A stretch of 64,000 bases of DNA from Adhaeribacter soli. Its GTDB lineage: Bacteria > Bacteroidota > Bacteroidia > Cytophagales > Hymenobacteraceae. The translations under genes were made by a program, and so were the position numbers. Location of the stretch: contig NZ_VTWT01000003.1 in NCBI RefSeq assembly GCF_008727925.1, positions 186,001 through 250,000 of the forward strand, written 5' to 3'. Below are positions 25,157-33,430 of the stretch, piece after piece. Under the pieces are notes generated by a model that was not told where the DNA came from, did not search any database, and saw only the letters and a program-made list of their open reading frames with translations. How positions within the stretch are numbered: position 1 is the stretch's first letter; every line of letters starts with the position of its first letter.

Positions 25157-25717
25157 GTGGAAAGGCGGGAGAAGGCCCGTACTCTGCCCCAGGTTCTTAG
25201 CAAAGCAGAAGTAGCAGCTTTGCTCTAGGCTACTGATAACCTAAAGTACCGCTGTTTGATGCAGCTGCTTTATTCTGAAGGCTTGAGAATAAGTGAAGTA
25301 ATAAACTTGAGGCTCACCGATGTGCAAAGTAAAAGAATTTTACGTCTGATCCGGGGAGCCAAGGGCAAAAAGGGCCGCACTACCCTACTATCGCAAAAAC
25401 TTCTACAGAGTTTAAGAGAGAATTACAGGGTATACCGGCCATAGCTATGACTCTTCGAAGCTCAAGGTGGCGGTCAGTACACTACCGAAAGTATCAGGAA
25501 TGTGTTTAATGCTAGTAAAGAAAAGGCCCGGATCAAAACCATAGCTACTCCTCATACCTTAAGACACTCTTTTGCTACTCATTTACTGGAGCAGGGAACA
25601 GATTTCAAGTACATTCAGGCAATGCTGGGTCAAAGGAGTAGTAAGACAACTGAGATCTACCCCCATATAACCACTCATGTGCTGGAGAAAATAACCAGCC
25701 GGCTGGACAATCTGTAA
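25157..25717 (+). pseudogene. Broken tyrosine recombinase / integrase
   Basis: One reading frame carries the catalytic domain of a XerC/D-like tyrosine recombinase: LPQVLSKAEVAALL, LLYSEGLRISEVINLRLTDV (catalytic Arg), IRGAKGKKGRTTLL (Lys), TPHTLRHSFATHLL (HxxR), LGQRSSKTTEIYPHI (active Tyr). It is interrupted by in-frame stops at 25226 (TAG), 25442 (TAG) and 25448 (TGA), and the N-terminal core-binding domain is missing. The ending EIYPHITTHVLEKITSRLDNL is of the Bacteroidota Xer-like type, not a canonical IntI. It is dead, but its position at the head of the cassette array and beside tRNA-Glu makes it a relic of the mobilising enzyme. Confidence 0.85.
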
Positions 25718-25877
25718 CATTTTACTATATTAGCCCAACGATGTTACTGCAACTGCTATTTACCGGTCACAATTGCTTGAAGCTTACAAAAACTGGGCTC
25801 AAAACCTACGGACATAATTCAGATAACCGAAGTAGTTTTGTTAATCTAGTAGTTGGCAGAAATTTAATAAAATAGAA

Positions 25878-27359
25878 ATGAATGCAATAAAAGCTTTACT
25901 TGAAACTGATTTTGGAAACCCAGATGGATTATATGATCCTCATTTGGAAGAATATTTCTTAGACCAAAACTACTGGGAAAATATAGTAAAAAGCAAAACC
26001 TACTTTGTTATAGGTAGAAAAGGCACGGGGAAATCAGCAATTTATAATTGGATTAAGAATAGGGAATCAGAAAAAGGAATAATTATAAGCAATCTATCAT
26101 TTAGAAGTTTTCCTTTTGAAAAACTTCTAAGGCTTTCTGATGATGATTTCACCAGACCAAACCAATACCAAAGCATTTGGAAGTATATTATCCTTAGTGA
26201 ATTTGCTAAGCAAATTGTGCTTGACCAACATACTTCTAAAAATACTGATGACTTTAAAGAACTTGTTAATTTCGTAGAGTTCCGGTTCGGAAAGAATTTA
26301 CAGGATTTACATTCTAAAATTACCACAAGAACTGATAAAACGGAAGTAGGACTTCAATTTAGAGGAATAGGGCCTAAAACAACAAGTGAAAGAGCTGTTC
26401 AGCTAGGAGATGAAATTGAAAATATTTCCGAAATTAATATAAGACTTGAAGATTTAGTTCTTTCAAATTTAAATAATAGTCAAAGAAGCTATATTGTTCA
26501 ATTTGACCAGCTTGATGATAATTACACACTGTATATAGATAATAAGAAATACTTCGAATCTCTTATAAGTTTATTTAAAATTATTTACTCCTTAAATTCA
26601 GTTATTGCTTCTTACAATCCAAATGCGAAAGTAATAGCTTATATCCGTTCAGATATTTTTTATCAATTTAGTAGTCATGACCCAGATAGTGCAAAATTCG
26701 ACTTCCATACATATTATTTAAATTGGGCTATAGTTAATAAAAATGACTGGATTAACCCACCATTACTCCAATTAATAAACAATAGGATTGAAAATAGTAT
26801 TGATGAATTATCGGGTAAAGATTCATTTAGTTTTATTTTTAATAAAACATTCATCAGGCTTTATGAAAATGGAAAGCTAATTGAGCCATTTAAATATATT
26901 ATTCATAGAACATTTCACAGACCAAGGGATTTAGTTCAATTCTGCATAAAAACAAAGGAACAAGCAGAAAAAATGAATAAGTTAGATTATCAAACCATTA
27001 AAGCAGCAGAGAAAGAATATTCAGCTTGGTTAATTGATGAACTTAAAAATGAAATTTCTCCTGTTATTCCAAGTACAGAAACTTTATTTACACTTCTTCG
27101 GACCCTCGGAACAAGAAAGTTTTCATCAAATGAATTCAAAGAGATGTTTTTATTAGGAAGGAATAAAAATATCAACAAGAGCCCAGAAGCCCTTTTGAGA
27201 TATTTATATGAACTTGGAATTATTCAAAATATCAATACTATAGATAACCGAACGGAACTATATTCAATAATAAGGAATGAAAAATCCAGCTATGAGCCTA
27301 GAATGAAGGCAATTTTACATTCTGGTTTAGTTAAAGGATTACATACATTTAGAGAATAA
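25878..27359 (+). CDS. P-loop ATPase, Sll1717-like (cassette 1)
   Basis: 493 aa. Walker A GRKGTGKSA at residues 46-54 after the start pattern LYDPHLEEYFLDQNYWENIV; a Walker-B-like IVQFDQLDDNY at about 210; a C-terminal arginine-rich HRTFHRPRDLVQFC helix typical of STAND/KAP-related Sll1717 ATPases. These are found in defence and mobile contexts; substrate unknown. The gene is strongly AT-rich compared with the core genes. It is the first unit of the array and ends 8 bp before attC-like site A. No clear recombination site was found upstream. Confidence 0.75.
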   Translation: MNAIKALLETDFGNPDGLYDPHLEEYFLDQNYWENIVKSKTYFVIGRKGTGKSAIYNWIKNRESEKGIIISNLSFRSFPFEKLLRLSDDDFTRPNQYQSIWKYIILSEFAKQIVLDQHTSKNTDDFKELVNFVEFRFGKNLQDLHSKITTRTDKTEVGLQFRGIGPKTTSERAVQLGDEIENISEINIRLEDLVLSNLNNSQRSYIVQFDQLDDNYTLYIDNKKYFESLISLFKIIYSLNSVIASYNPNAKVIAYIRSDIFYQFSSHDPDSAKFDFHTYYLNWAIVNKNDWINPPLLQLINNRIENSIDELSGKDSFSFIFNKTFIRLYENGKLIEPFKYIIHRTFHRPRDLVQFCIKTKEQAEKMNKLDYQTIKAAEKEYSAWLIDELKNEISPVIPSTETLFTLLRTLGTRKFSSNEFKEMFLLGRNKNINKSPEALLRYLYELGIIQNINTIDNRTELYSIIRNEKSSYEPRMKAILHSGLVKGLHTFRE

Positions 27360-27366
27360 AAACTAT

Positions 27367-27430
27367 TGCCAACAACGCATATGCAAAACCCTTGCTCCGC
27401 TGCGGGCTTTGCATATACTAACCGTTATGG
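27367..27430 (+). repeat. attC-like site A
   Basis: 64 bp. Left end GCCAAC, right core GTTATGG in the context CTAACCGTTATGGG. Inner arms CATATGCAAAACCC and GGGCTTTGCATATAC pair as a long imperfect hairpin with a 12-nt loop. It directly follows the stop of cassette 1. Confidence 0.65.
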
Positions 27431-27452
27431 GTAATTCAAAAGTAATAAAAGG

Positions 27453-28127
27453 ATGTTAAGAATAGAGAATGTGGAAGAATATATGCAAGCCTTTGACATA
27501 TATACTTTCATTGATTCAATAAAAGTTGTTCCATATGCTTGGAACCAGTCAAGAGTAGGAAAGGATGATTATTGGGGAGTTAATATTGGCTTTGAAAATA
27601 AAATTATTGAGGACCCATATTTTATAATTAATAGAAGTCTATCACATCCTAAACTTGGCCAAGTTTGGAGAGATTCAGGATATACCTCTGGTTCTAGGCA
27701 AGAAGAGCAAATTAAAAAAGATGGAATGAAGGACGAATGGAAAATTGCAGAAGAAGTTGAAAAAGAAATTAGAAATAACCTCCTTAATAGTTATTGCAGA
27801 AACGAACATAAACAAGTCCTTGAGACTTTCTCTAAATTAAATGAAAAAGAATTAAAGACATACCATTTTTTCATTTTTAGAGGAATAACGAATTTCATAA
27901 TTGTTCCTGATATAAGCCGTTGTGCAGGCTGTTCAAATTCTCATATTATTGATGAAGGATTTGATATAGAAAGTATTATTGGGCTTGTACAAAAAGATTT
28001 TCTCCAAGAAATAATTTTTAATTTGTTTTTAAAAGATGAAAAAAAAGAGTCTATTCAATTATCCTTCAATCAAAAACAATTTAAAGAGTTCTTAATAAAT
28101 AATGCTAATGTTTTACTCAAAAAATAG
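27453..28127 (+). CDS. Hypothetical protein, 224 aa (cassette 2)
   Basis: ATG 22 bp after site A. No signal peptide or membrane segment. A central CAGC pair (SRCAGCSNSHI) could bind metal; the rest is charged and helical (EEVEKEIRNNLLNSY, EKELKTYHFFIFRGITNFIIV). Not recognised. AT-rich, + strand, single gene between two attC-like sites, as expected for an integron cassette. Confidence 0.6.
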   Translation: MLRIENVEEYMQAFDIYTFIDSIKVVPYAWNQSRVGKDDYWGVNIGFENKIIEDPYFIINRSLSHPKLGQVWRDSGYTSGSRQEEQIKKDGMKDEWKIAEEVEKEIRNNLLNSYCRNEHKQVLETFSKLNEKELKTYHFFIFRGITNFIIVPDISRCAGCSNSHIIDEGFDIESIIGLVQKDFLQEIIFNLFLKDEKKESIQLSFNQKQFKEFLINNANVLLKK

Positions 28128-28187
28128 GATTTAAAAGATTAGAAAAAAGGCCTCAGCATTAAAAGCAAATTAAGAAATAGAACACCC

Positions 28188-28239
28188 CCACAACAAAAAC
28201 TAAAGCACATTAAAACTTACCTTAGCCCAACCGTTGGTG
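28188..28239 (+). repeat. attC-like site B (weak)
   Basis: Right core GTTGGTG in CCCAACCGTTGGTGGGCATTT, like the other sites. The left end (CCACAAC, then AAAACTAAAG) pairs only partly with it, so the site may be degenerate. The next gene starts 90 bp later. Confidence 0.45.
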
Positions 28240-28329
28240 GGCATTTAGGATATACGATCTATAATTATTTGTTTTTTTTAAAAAGCATTACAATAAATAT
28301 TAATAATCACTGAATTAACCTAAACACAA

Positions 28330-28845
28330 ATGACTAGGATATTAATGTTAATTTTTGCCTTATTTCTTACTACTGATTTAATAGCGCAGAACTGCAAATT
28401 CGAAAAGAATGAAGTAGATAAATTTACGCATAAAAAAGTTATAATTACTGAACCCTATATGATTTGGAGGGATTCATGGAGCGGTAGCAATATGACTGTT
28501 CAAGGTTATAAATCAGATTCTTTAAAATGGATTAGATTCAGGTATAGTTCAACTTCTATCTTTTCAATTCATCAGAAAAGTAAATTGATATTACTTTTTG
28601 AAGATGGTTCAACCGTAGATTTATTTAATATTGAAAGTATTGTTGCAGATCCCATTCATGCAGGTTCAATGACTCGATGGGTTGCCTTTGTTTCCTACGG
28701 TTTTACAGATGATATAGAGAAAAAAATTTTATCAAAGAAAATAACTTCCATAAGATTATACACAGCAGATGGTTATATTGACAAAGAAGTAAAAGGGAAA
28801 GACAGCAATAGCTTTAAAGACGCCATTAATTGTATTCAAAATTAA
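28330..28845 (+). CDS. Exported hypothetical protein, 171 aa (cassette 3)
   Basis: ATG with a signal peptide (MTRILMLIFALFLTTDLIAQ). The mature domain is beta-rich (ILLFEDGSTVDLFNIESIVADPI, ITSIRLYTADGYIDKEVKG) with cysteines near each end (NCKFE, NCIQN). No family recognised. It occupies a whole cassette between sites B and C. Confidence 0.6.
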   Translation: MTRILMLIFALFLTTDLIAQNCKFEKNEVDKFTHKKVIITEPYMIWRDSWSGSNMTVQGYKSDSLKWIRFRYSSTSIFSIHQKSKLILLFEDGSTVDLFNIESIVADPIHAGSMTRWVAFVSYGFTDDIEKKILSKKITSIRLYTADGYIDKEVKGKDSNSFKDAINCIQN

Positions 28846-28870
28846 AAAATATTAAATAAAGAAAAACGTC

Positions 28871-28936
28871 GGCCAACAAGGTTTAAAAACCAAACTTCAG
28901 CTTCGCCTTGTTCCCCTTTTATACTAACCGTTAGAG
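28871..28936 (+). repeat. attC-like site C
   Basis: 66 bp. Left end GGCCAAC followed by AAGG; right end CCTTGTTC...CTAACC-GTTAGAG. The right flank CTAACCGTTAGAGCACATTT matches site E (AAACCGTTAGCACACATTT). It starts 25 bp after cassette 3 and the next ATG follows 12 bp after the core. Confidence 0.6.
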
Positions 28937-28948
28937 CACATTTAATTT

Positions 28949-29587
28949 ATGGCAATACATATTATCGATCACCTTGAAACTACAGAATGTGGACCAGAGG
29001 CGAATAATGGAGAGGATTACTTGCAAGAAGTATTTCTTAACCAAGGATCGATTGATGGTGCTTGTGGGCCCTACAGTATTTTCATGGGACTTTTAACATT
29101 AGGGTTAGCGGACAGAACTGAAGTAGTTGCTTACAATACAGATGGACGAAAAAGATTAGGCAAACTTATAAATAGATTAAATAATGATTACGATAGCCTA
29201 TTCAAACACGGAACCCACCTGGACGATTTGGAAAAAATACTTCAAGACAATTATGGTAGTTTAATTCACACAGAAACGAGAGAAACTAAGAATAAGGACT
29301 TAATTAATTTTACAATTCATCATTTAAGAGAAAATCACCCTGTTATTGTTGGAATTAACTTTTCAGGTGGTGGGCATTGGATGCTTGCGGTTGGATTTGA
29401 AGAAAATAATGAAAAAGGAATTTCAAGATTGTTATTTCTCGACCCTTCTGGCGATAAACCTATAGTTTTATCATGGAATTCAATTATTGATCTTAATGTG
29501 ACACAAAAAGGAAGATACCCGTTCAAATGGTGGACGAATTCATGCCATGTGCAATTTGACCAAGCTATTGCTATTTGGTGTAGATAG
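28949..29587 (+). CDS. C39/papain-like cysteine protease-type protein (cassette 4)
   Basis: 212 aa, no signal peptide. Catalytic-site pattern of a C39-like fold: GACGPYSIFMGLL (Cys39), GGGHWMLAVGF (His about 147) and LFLDPSGDKPI (Asp). In known families such proteins are cytosolic or fused peptidases or transglutaminase-like enzymes; the substrate is not evident. Single-gene cassette between sites C and D. Confidence 0.6.
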   Translation: MAIHIIDHLETTECGPEANNGEDYLQEVFLNQGSIDGACGPYSIFMGLLTLGLADRTEVVAYNTDGRKRLGKLINRLNNDYDSLFKHGTHLDDLEKILQDNYGSLIHTETRETKNKDLINFTIHHLRENHPVIVGINFSGGGHWMLAVGFEENNEKGISRLLFLDPSGDKPIVLSWNSIIDLNVTQKGRYPFKWWTNSCHVQFDQAIAIWCR

Positions 29588-29657
29588 AAAAGATAAAAAT
29601 AAAATGGTATAATTTGTGGCTTAAAAAGTCAGAAAACAGTCTGAAATAAAACACAAG

Positions 29658-29789
29658 CTCTAACCAAAGCTTCACGCCAGTCAGGTTATCGTGCCATTTG
29701 AAATTTTGTTAACCTTCAATAACTAAAAACCAATAGGTCACTAATCTTCAGGCAAGTTTCCCGCCCGTCGCAAAGCCCAACCGTTAGCG
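29658..29789 (+). repeat. attC-like site D
   Basis: 132 bp. Left CTCTAAC (29658-29664), right GTTAGCG (29783-29789) in CCCAACCGTTAGCGGTCAGTTT; the outer 7-mers are complementary at 6 of 7 positions. The next arms, CAAAGCTTCACGCC and GGCGG..GTCGCAAAGC, pair imperfectly. The length matches sites E and F. Confidence 0.7.
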
Positions 29790-29876
29790 GTCAGTTTAGG
29801 GCGACACCTAAAAACTAAAATTTCACATACGGAAACTAAACAATGACAAGACAGAAACACAAAAGAATTTAACCTA

Positions 29877-30992
29877 ATGAGGGGGAAGAATAAACTGCTA
29901 CTAACAATGGAAATTCCAGCATTTCGTCGATACTACGCAACCGAGCGAGATATGACCTCAGCTCAACTTGTGTTTTACAAAGAGGTAAAGAAAAGCCTAT
30001 CCAAAGGAACATACATTAATGTGGACGGCAACATTAGTTATGTGTTTGCTTACACATCGGAATTATTAGCTAATTGGGGAGAAAAAGGTTTTGAAAATCT
30101 TAGTGAGTTCTTGTTATACTTGTCTGAATTATATTTTCACGAAAAAGATTTATCAGACTATTGCAAGTATTGGGCATATGATTGTTTGCTTGGGTTAGGA
30201 AAATATGAAGAATACTTAGAAAAAACCGAACCTCAAGAAGCGTACGGCACATTAACTCACATGTCTAATTTACGCCTAAATATTCAACGCCACATAAACG
30301 TAGAGGCTAATCCTTTAGACCTTTTACTTATGGCTGGTGGACGGAAAACAAAAATCATTAAGTCTAATCACATTTTATACAAAGACAAAGTGAGAAAAGT
30401 TTTTTCAGAGTATGGAAGCAATAATGGAGGTTGGTTTAAGATATTTGAAAAATGGCAGACTAATTTTCATTTGTATGAACATTCACTTTTTAATGGTGCG
30501 CCTATTTGGAATTCGCCCAAAATAAATTTGAAAACAGAATGCTTTTACAGTATAAATGAATACCTAAATCTTTCAAAAGAACTTTCTAAGACAGCCGAAA
30601 ACCAAACAAGAGAGGATTTAGGAATTCCATTGATTGGCGAAGGATGGGTATCTGAAACAGAATTATTCAGAAAGTTAGAAACTCACTTTGCTCAAACCAA
30701 AGTAATGCAACACGGACAACCAATTTGGTTAGGAAGACAACATTATGACATTTGGTTTCTTATTTGGAAGATTGCAATCGAATATCACGGGAAGCAACAC
30801 TTCGAACCTGTTGAATTCTTTGGAGGCGAAGTAGCCTATTTGAAAAATGTTGAGAGAGATGAGAGGAAAATAAAACTATCAAAAAAGAATGGGATAAAGT
30901 TTATTGTTGTTACAGAAGGTTATCATTTATCAGACGTGATTACTGAAATAGAAACGCATATTTCTAAAAGAAACATCACAAGTCCCAACTGA
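29877..30992 (+). CDS. TerB_N-like protein with a C-terminal nuclease-like domain (cassette 5)
   Basis: 371 aa. The N-terminal half (TSAQLVFYKEVKKSLSKGTY, SYVFAYTSELLANWG) resembles the TerB_N domain. The C-terminal ~110 residues look like a Vsr/PD-(D/E)XK-type nuclease: GRQHYDIWFLIWKIAIEYHG with D and E, then KQHFEPVEFFGG, RDERKIKLSKKNGIKFIVV. TerB_N-plus-nuclease architectures occur in stress and defence loci, so an anti-phage role is possible. AT-rich, single cassette between D and E. The ATG at 29877 is used. Confidence 0.6.
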   Translation: MRGKNKLLLTMEIPAFRRYYATERDMTSAQLVFYKEVKKSLSKGTYINVDGNISYVFAYTSELLANWGEKGFENLSEFLLYLSELYFHEKDLSDYCKYWAYDCLLGLGKYEEYLEKTEPQEAYGTLTHMSNLRLNIQRHINVEANPLDLLLMAGGRKTKIIKSNHILYKDKVRKVFSEYGSNNGGWFKIFEKWQTNFHLYEHSLFNGAPIWNSPKINLKTECFYSINEYLNLSKELSKTAENQTREDLGIPLIGEGWVSETELFRKLETHFAQTKVMQHGQPIWLGRQHYDIWFLIWKIAIEYHGKQHFEPVEFFGGEVAYLKNVERDERKIKLSKKNGIKFIVVTEGYHLSDVITEIETHISKRNITSPN

Positions 30993-31106
30993 AAAATGGC
31001 ATTTTTTTCGGCATTATATTTAAGGCTGTATAAGTTGTGTTTTGCGGTGTAGTATGCCCAAAAATGAGCAGAAAAAACGGCATTGACGAAAGGATAAAAT
31101 CCAAAC

Positions 31107-31236
31107 CACTAACTGCGGCTTAGCGCAAGTGGGTTGACGTTCTCCGTTTGACAGATACTCGTAAATTTAAACATACGGCTTCGCAGAAAGTTGGGTGGTA
31201 AAATCCCTGCCTGCGCCAAGCCGCAAACCGTTAGCA
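31107..31236 (+). repeat. attC-like site E (best example)
   Basis: 130 bp. R'' CACTAAC (31107-31113), L'' TGCGGCTTAGCGCA, then a long variable terminal structure, L' TGCGCCAAGCCGCA, spacer AACC, R' GTTAGCA (31230-31236). The two 14-nt arms are complementary except at one position (A in one, C in the other), as expected for a folded attC. Confidence 0.8.
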
Positions 31237-31388
31237 CACATTTAAAAAATAGAAAAAATATGAGCAGTTGTATTTTATGTTCAATAGAGTTGAAATTTAT
31301 GAATACTCCAACCTTCGGCGCAGGTGTAAGTACCCCATTTTCAGGACAGTTCAAAAGTAGACTTTTTAAAAATCAACTACTACCACTA

Positions 31389-32279
31389 CTATGAAGTGGG
31401 AATGTGGTAAACCTTTTGGTCTGGCCTTGCGAGGCTGGTCAGGTTTTCCATATTTCCACTTCCTTTTTTTAGCGGCCATTCTTTTGGCGTGTGGTTTGCC
31501 AGCGCTTCGTGCGGCCTCTGGGTATTGTAATGCTCTATCCAATCATTTGTCAGCTGCCGGACCTCATCCAAGTCAAAGAAAAGGTAACTATCGAGTATCT
31601 CCCGGCGATAACTGCCGTTGAAGCGTTCGATAAAGCCATTCTGCATCGGCTTGCCCGGCTGGGTAAACTGTATGCCGATCCTTTCTTTTTCACACCATAA
31701 GGTAAAGTCTGCGCTGGTAAACTCCGGACCGTTGTCTACTCTGATAGTTTTGGGCTTTCCCCGCCAGTCTATAAGCTGCTCCAGCGTGCGGACAACGCTT
31801 TTAGCTCCGATAGAGGTAGCTACTTCAATGGCCAGCGCTTCCCGGTTACAATCATCAATCACGTTCAGGGTCCGGAACTTATTGCCCGAAGCCAGTGAAT
31901 CGCTCATAAAGTCCATGCTCCAGCTGCTATTCAGTTCCTGCTGCTGCACCAAAGGCTGTTTTACCCGGGTCGGCAGCCGGCGCTTACCTCTTCTCTTCTT
32001 ATTTAGCTTCAGCAGCTTATAGACCCGGTACACGCGCTTGTGGTTCCAGGCATTGCCCTTCCTTCGCAGGCAAGAGAGCAGCTTTCTGAAGCCATAGGCC
32101 GGATGCGCAGTAGCCAGTTCCTGCAAGGCGGTGATTACTTCTGAATCATCCCGGCAGCTTTTATAATAGTACTTCGAGCGAGATAGCCCGCTTAAGCTGC
32201 AGGCCCTGGTAACCGATAAGCTATGCTCGGAGACAAGTTCATCCGCTAAAGCTTTTTGCTGCCAGGGCCCCAGCCTTTT
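31389..32279 (-). CDS. IS3-family transposase OrfB (DDE, frameshift-expressed)
   Basis: About 296 codons open in the -1 frame relative to orfA, with no start of its own near the junction (the first ATG is at about 32126). HTH_21-like N-terminus (LSVTRACSLSGLSRSKYYYK), then the rve integrase core: first Asp in SWSMDFMSD, second in IRVDNGPEFTS, Glu in QNGFIERFNGSYR. The product OrfAB cuts and joins the IS ends. The A7 tract (minus strand; T7 at 32276-32282) is the likely slippery site. Confidence 0.9.
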   Translation of the reverse strand, partial: KRLGPWQQKALADELVSEHSLSVTRACSLSGLSRSKYYYKSCRDDSEVITALQELATAHPAYGFRKLLSCLRRKGNAWNHKRVYRVYKLLKLNKKRRGKRRLPTRVKQPLVQQQELNSSWSMDFMSDSLASGNKFRTLNVIDDCNREALAIEVATSIGAKSVVRTLEQLIDWRGKPKTIRVDNGPEFTSADFTLWCEKERIGIQFTQPGKPMQNGFIERFNGSYRREILDSYLFFDLDEVRQLTNDWIEHYNTQRPHEALANHTPKEWPLKKGSGNMENLTSLARPDQKVYHIPTS

Positions 32280-32536
32280 TTTGTGATCACTTCCTTGAGA
32301 ATAGCATGATCCAGGCTCAGGTCATCGAACATCTTCTTGAGCCGCTGGTTTTCTTCCTCCAGTTCTTTGAGCCGCTGCACATCCGAGGCTTCCATACCTC
32401 CGTAACGGCTCTTCCACTTGTAAAAGGCCGCACGGCTGATCTCAAGCTCACGGCAAATGTCCTCGGCCTTACGGCCTGCTTCGTGCTCCTTTAAAGCCTT
32501 TACGATCTGGCTTTCGGTAAATCTTGTCTTTTTCAT
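32246..32536 (-). CDS. IS3-family transposase OrfA
   Basis: 96 aa. Helix-turn-helix TTFTE-like start (MKKTRFTESQIVKALKEHEA), RAAFYKWKSRYGG, then a leucine-zipper-type coiled coil (RLKELEEENQRLKKMFDDLSLD) and LKEVITKK. It overlaps orfB by 34 bp; translation through the A7 tract with a -1 shift would yield the OrfAB transposase. Confidence 0.92.
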   Translation of the reverse strand: MKKTRFTESQIVKALKEHEAGRKAEDICRELEISRAAFYKWKSRYGGMEASDVQRLKELEEENQRLKKMFDDLSLDHAILKEVITKKGWGPGSKKL

Positions 32537-33291
32537 CTTAACAGTTTAAAATTAAACATTTCTGTCTACTTTTAAACTGTCTCAGTTTTAGGGATACTTA
32601 CACAGGAAAACTAAGTGACGGAGGAGTAGTATGTATGTCCTGTTACAAGAGAATTAACAAAGCTAATCCAAGTGTAGCATTTAAGTTGAAAAAGCATTCA
32701 CTTGTCGACATTCAAAATCTTTTACAAGAAAAAGTAGTTGAGGACAGATCAAAGAATTCAAGATTAGAAGAAATCAAAGCTGAAATAAAAAGTCTAAACT
32801 TAGACAATATTTCAACTTTTTTTGGGAGAAAAGAAATTAATGAATTGCCGAATATATTAGCTCATAACGAAAAAATAGACAATATTATACAAGGGACTTA
32901 TAATAAGGGACAAGGAATTCTAGTATCAACTAATAGACGTTTAATATTTATTGACAAAGGATTATTATATGGTCTAAAAGTAGAGGATTTTCCACTTGAC
33001 AAGATAAGTTCTATTCTATATGAAACAGGATTAATTTTTGGAACTGTAAAAATCCATACTACAGGCAATATTGCGACTATTGAGAATGTGGAAAAGTCTT
33101 CAGCAAGAAAATTCGCTGAATTCGTAAGAGATAAATCATCTAGGCCCAAAGATCCAGCAACTCAGATTAAGCCAGAACCAAGCATACTTGACCAGCTTGA
33201 GAAGCTTGGTAAACTAAAAGAAAATGGAATATTGACAGACTTAGAGTTTAGCGAGCAAAAGAAAAAATTGCTTGAAAAATTATAAAACGCA

Positions 33292-33420
33292 CACTAACAA
33301 TGACTATACAGTAGTTTGGTTTTAATCCGGTAGTTACTGCATTACTTTTTGCAAGCGGTCATCAGGTAGTTATGTCCTGCGGACTGCCTCCCAGCCGACC
33401 GCATAGCGAACCCGTTAGGC
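33292..33420 (+). repeat. attC-like site F
   Basis: 129 bp. Left CACTAAC (33292-33298, the same 7-mer as site E), right GTTAGGC (33414-33420) in GAACCCGTTAGGCACCAATT. The outer 7-mers are nearly complementary; the interior has further palindromic parts (GCAAGCGGTC...GCCGACCGC). The next ATG follows after 10 bp. Confidence 0.65.
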
Positions 33421-33430
33421 ACCAATTAAC

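Larger units (their letters stand above)
31325..32602 (-). mobile_element. IS3-family insertion sequence, 1278 bp
   Basis: Imperfect terminal inverted repeats begin TGTAAGTA(C/T)CCC and continue to (A)GACAGTT(T/C)AAAAGTAGAC at both ends (31325 and 32602). Flanked by a 4-bp direct repeat CAGG (31321-31324 and 32603-32606). It carries orfA and orfB on the minus strand with a frameshift signal. It interrupts cassette 6 and looks complete, so it may still be active. Confidence 0.92.
31260..33285 (+). pseudogene. Zinc-ribbon / PH / SHOCT protein gene split by an IS (cassette 6)
   Basis: Left exon 31260-31324 encodes MSSCILCSIELKFMNTPTFG plus AG; the right part resumes after the IS at 32607 with KLSDGGVVCMSCYKRINKAN. 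Removing the IS and one copy of the 4-bp duplication CAGG joins them exactly in frame. The intact protein would be about 247 aa: a CxxC...CxxC zinc ribbon, a bacterial PH (YokE-like) domain (ILVSTNRRLIFIDKGLLYGL) and a C-terminal SHOCT helix pair (ILDQLEKLGKLKENGILTDLEFSEQKKKLL). A 216-residue product could still start at the ATG at 32635. Confidence 0.85.

Noticed and set aside
25718-25877. attI-like site before cassette 1
   Set aside because: I looked for AACCGTTR or a good GTTRRRY context; GTTGGCA at about 25852 is present but the partner half and neighbouring direct repeats are missing.
31338-32589. TTTT as the target duplication of the IS
   Set aside because: The inverted repeats extend further out to TGTAAGTA; with those ends the duplication is CAGG and the host gene joins in frame.
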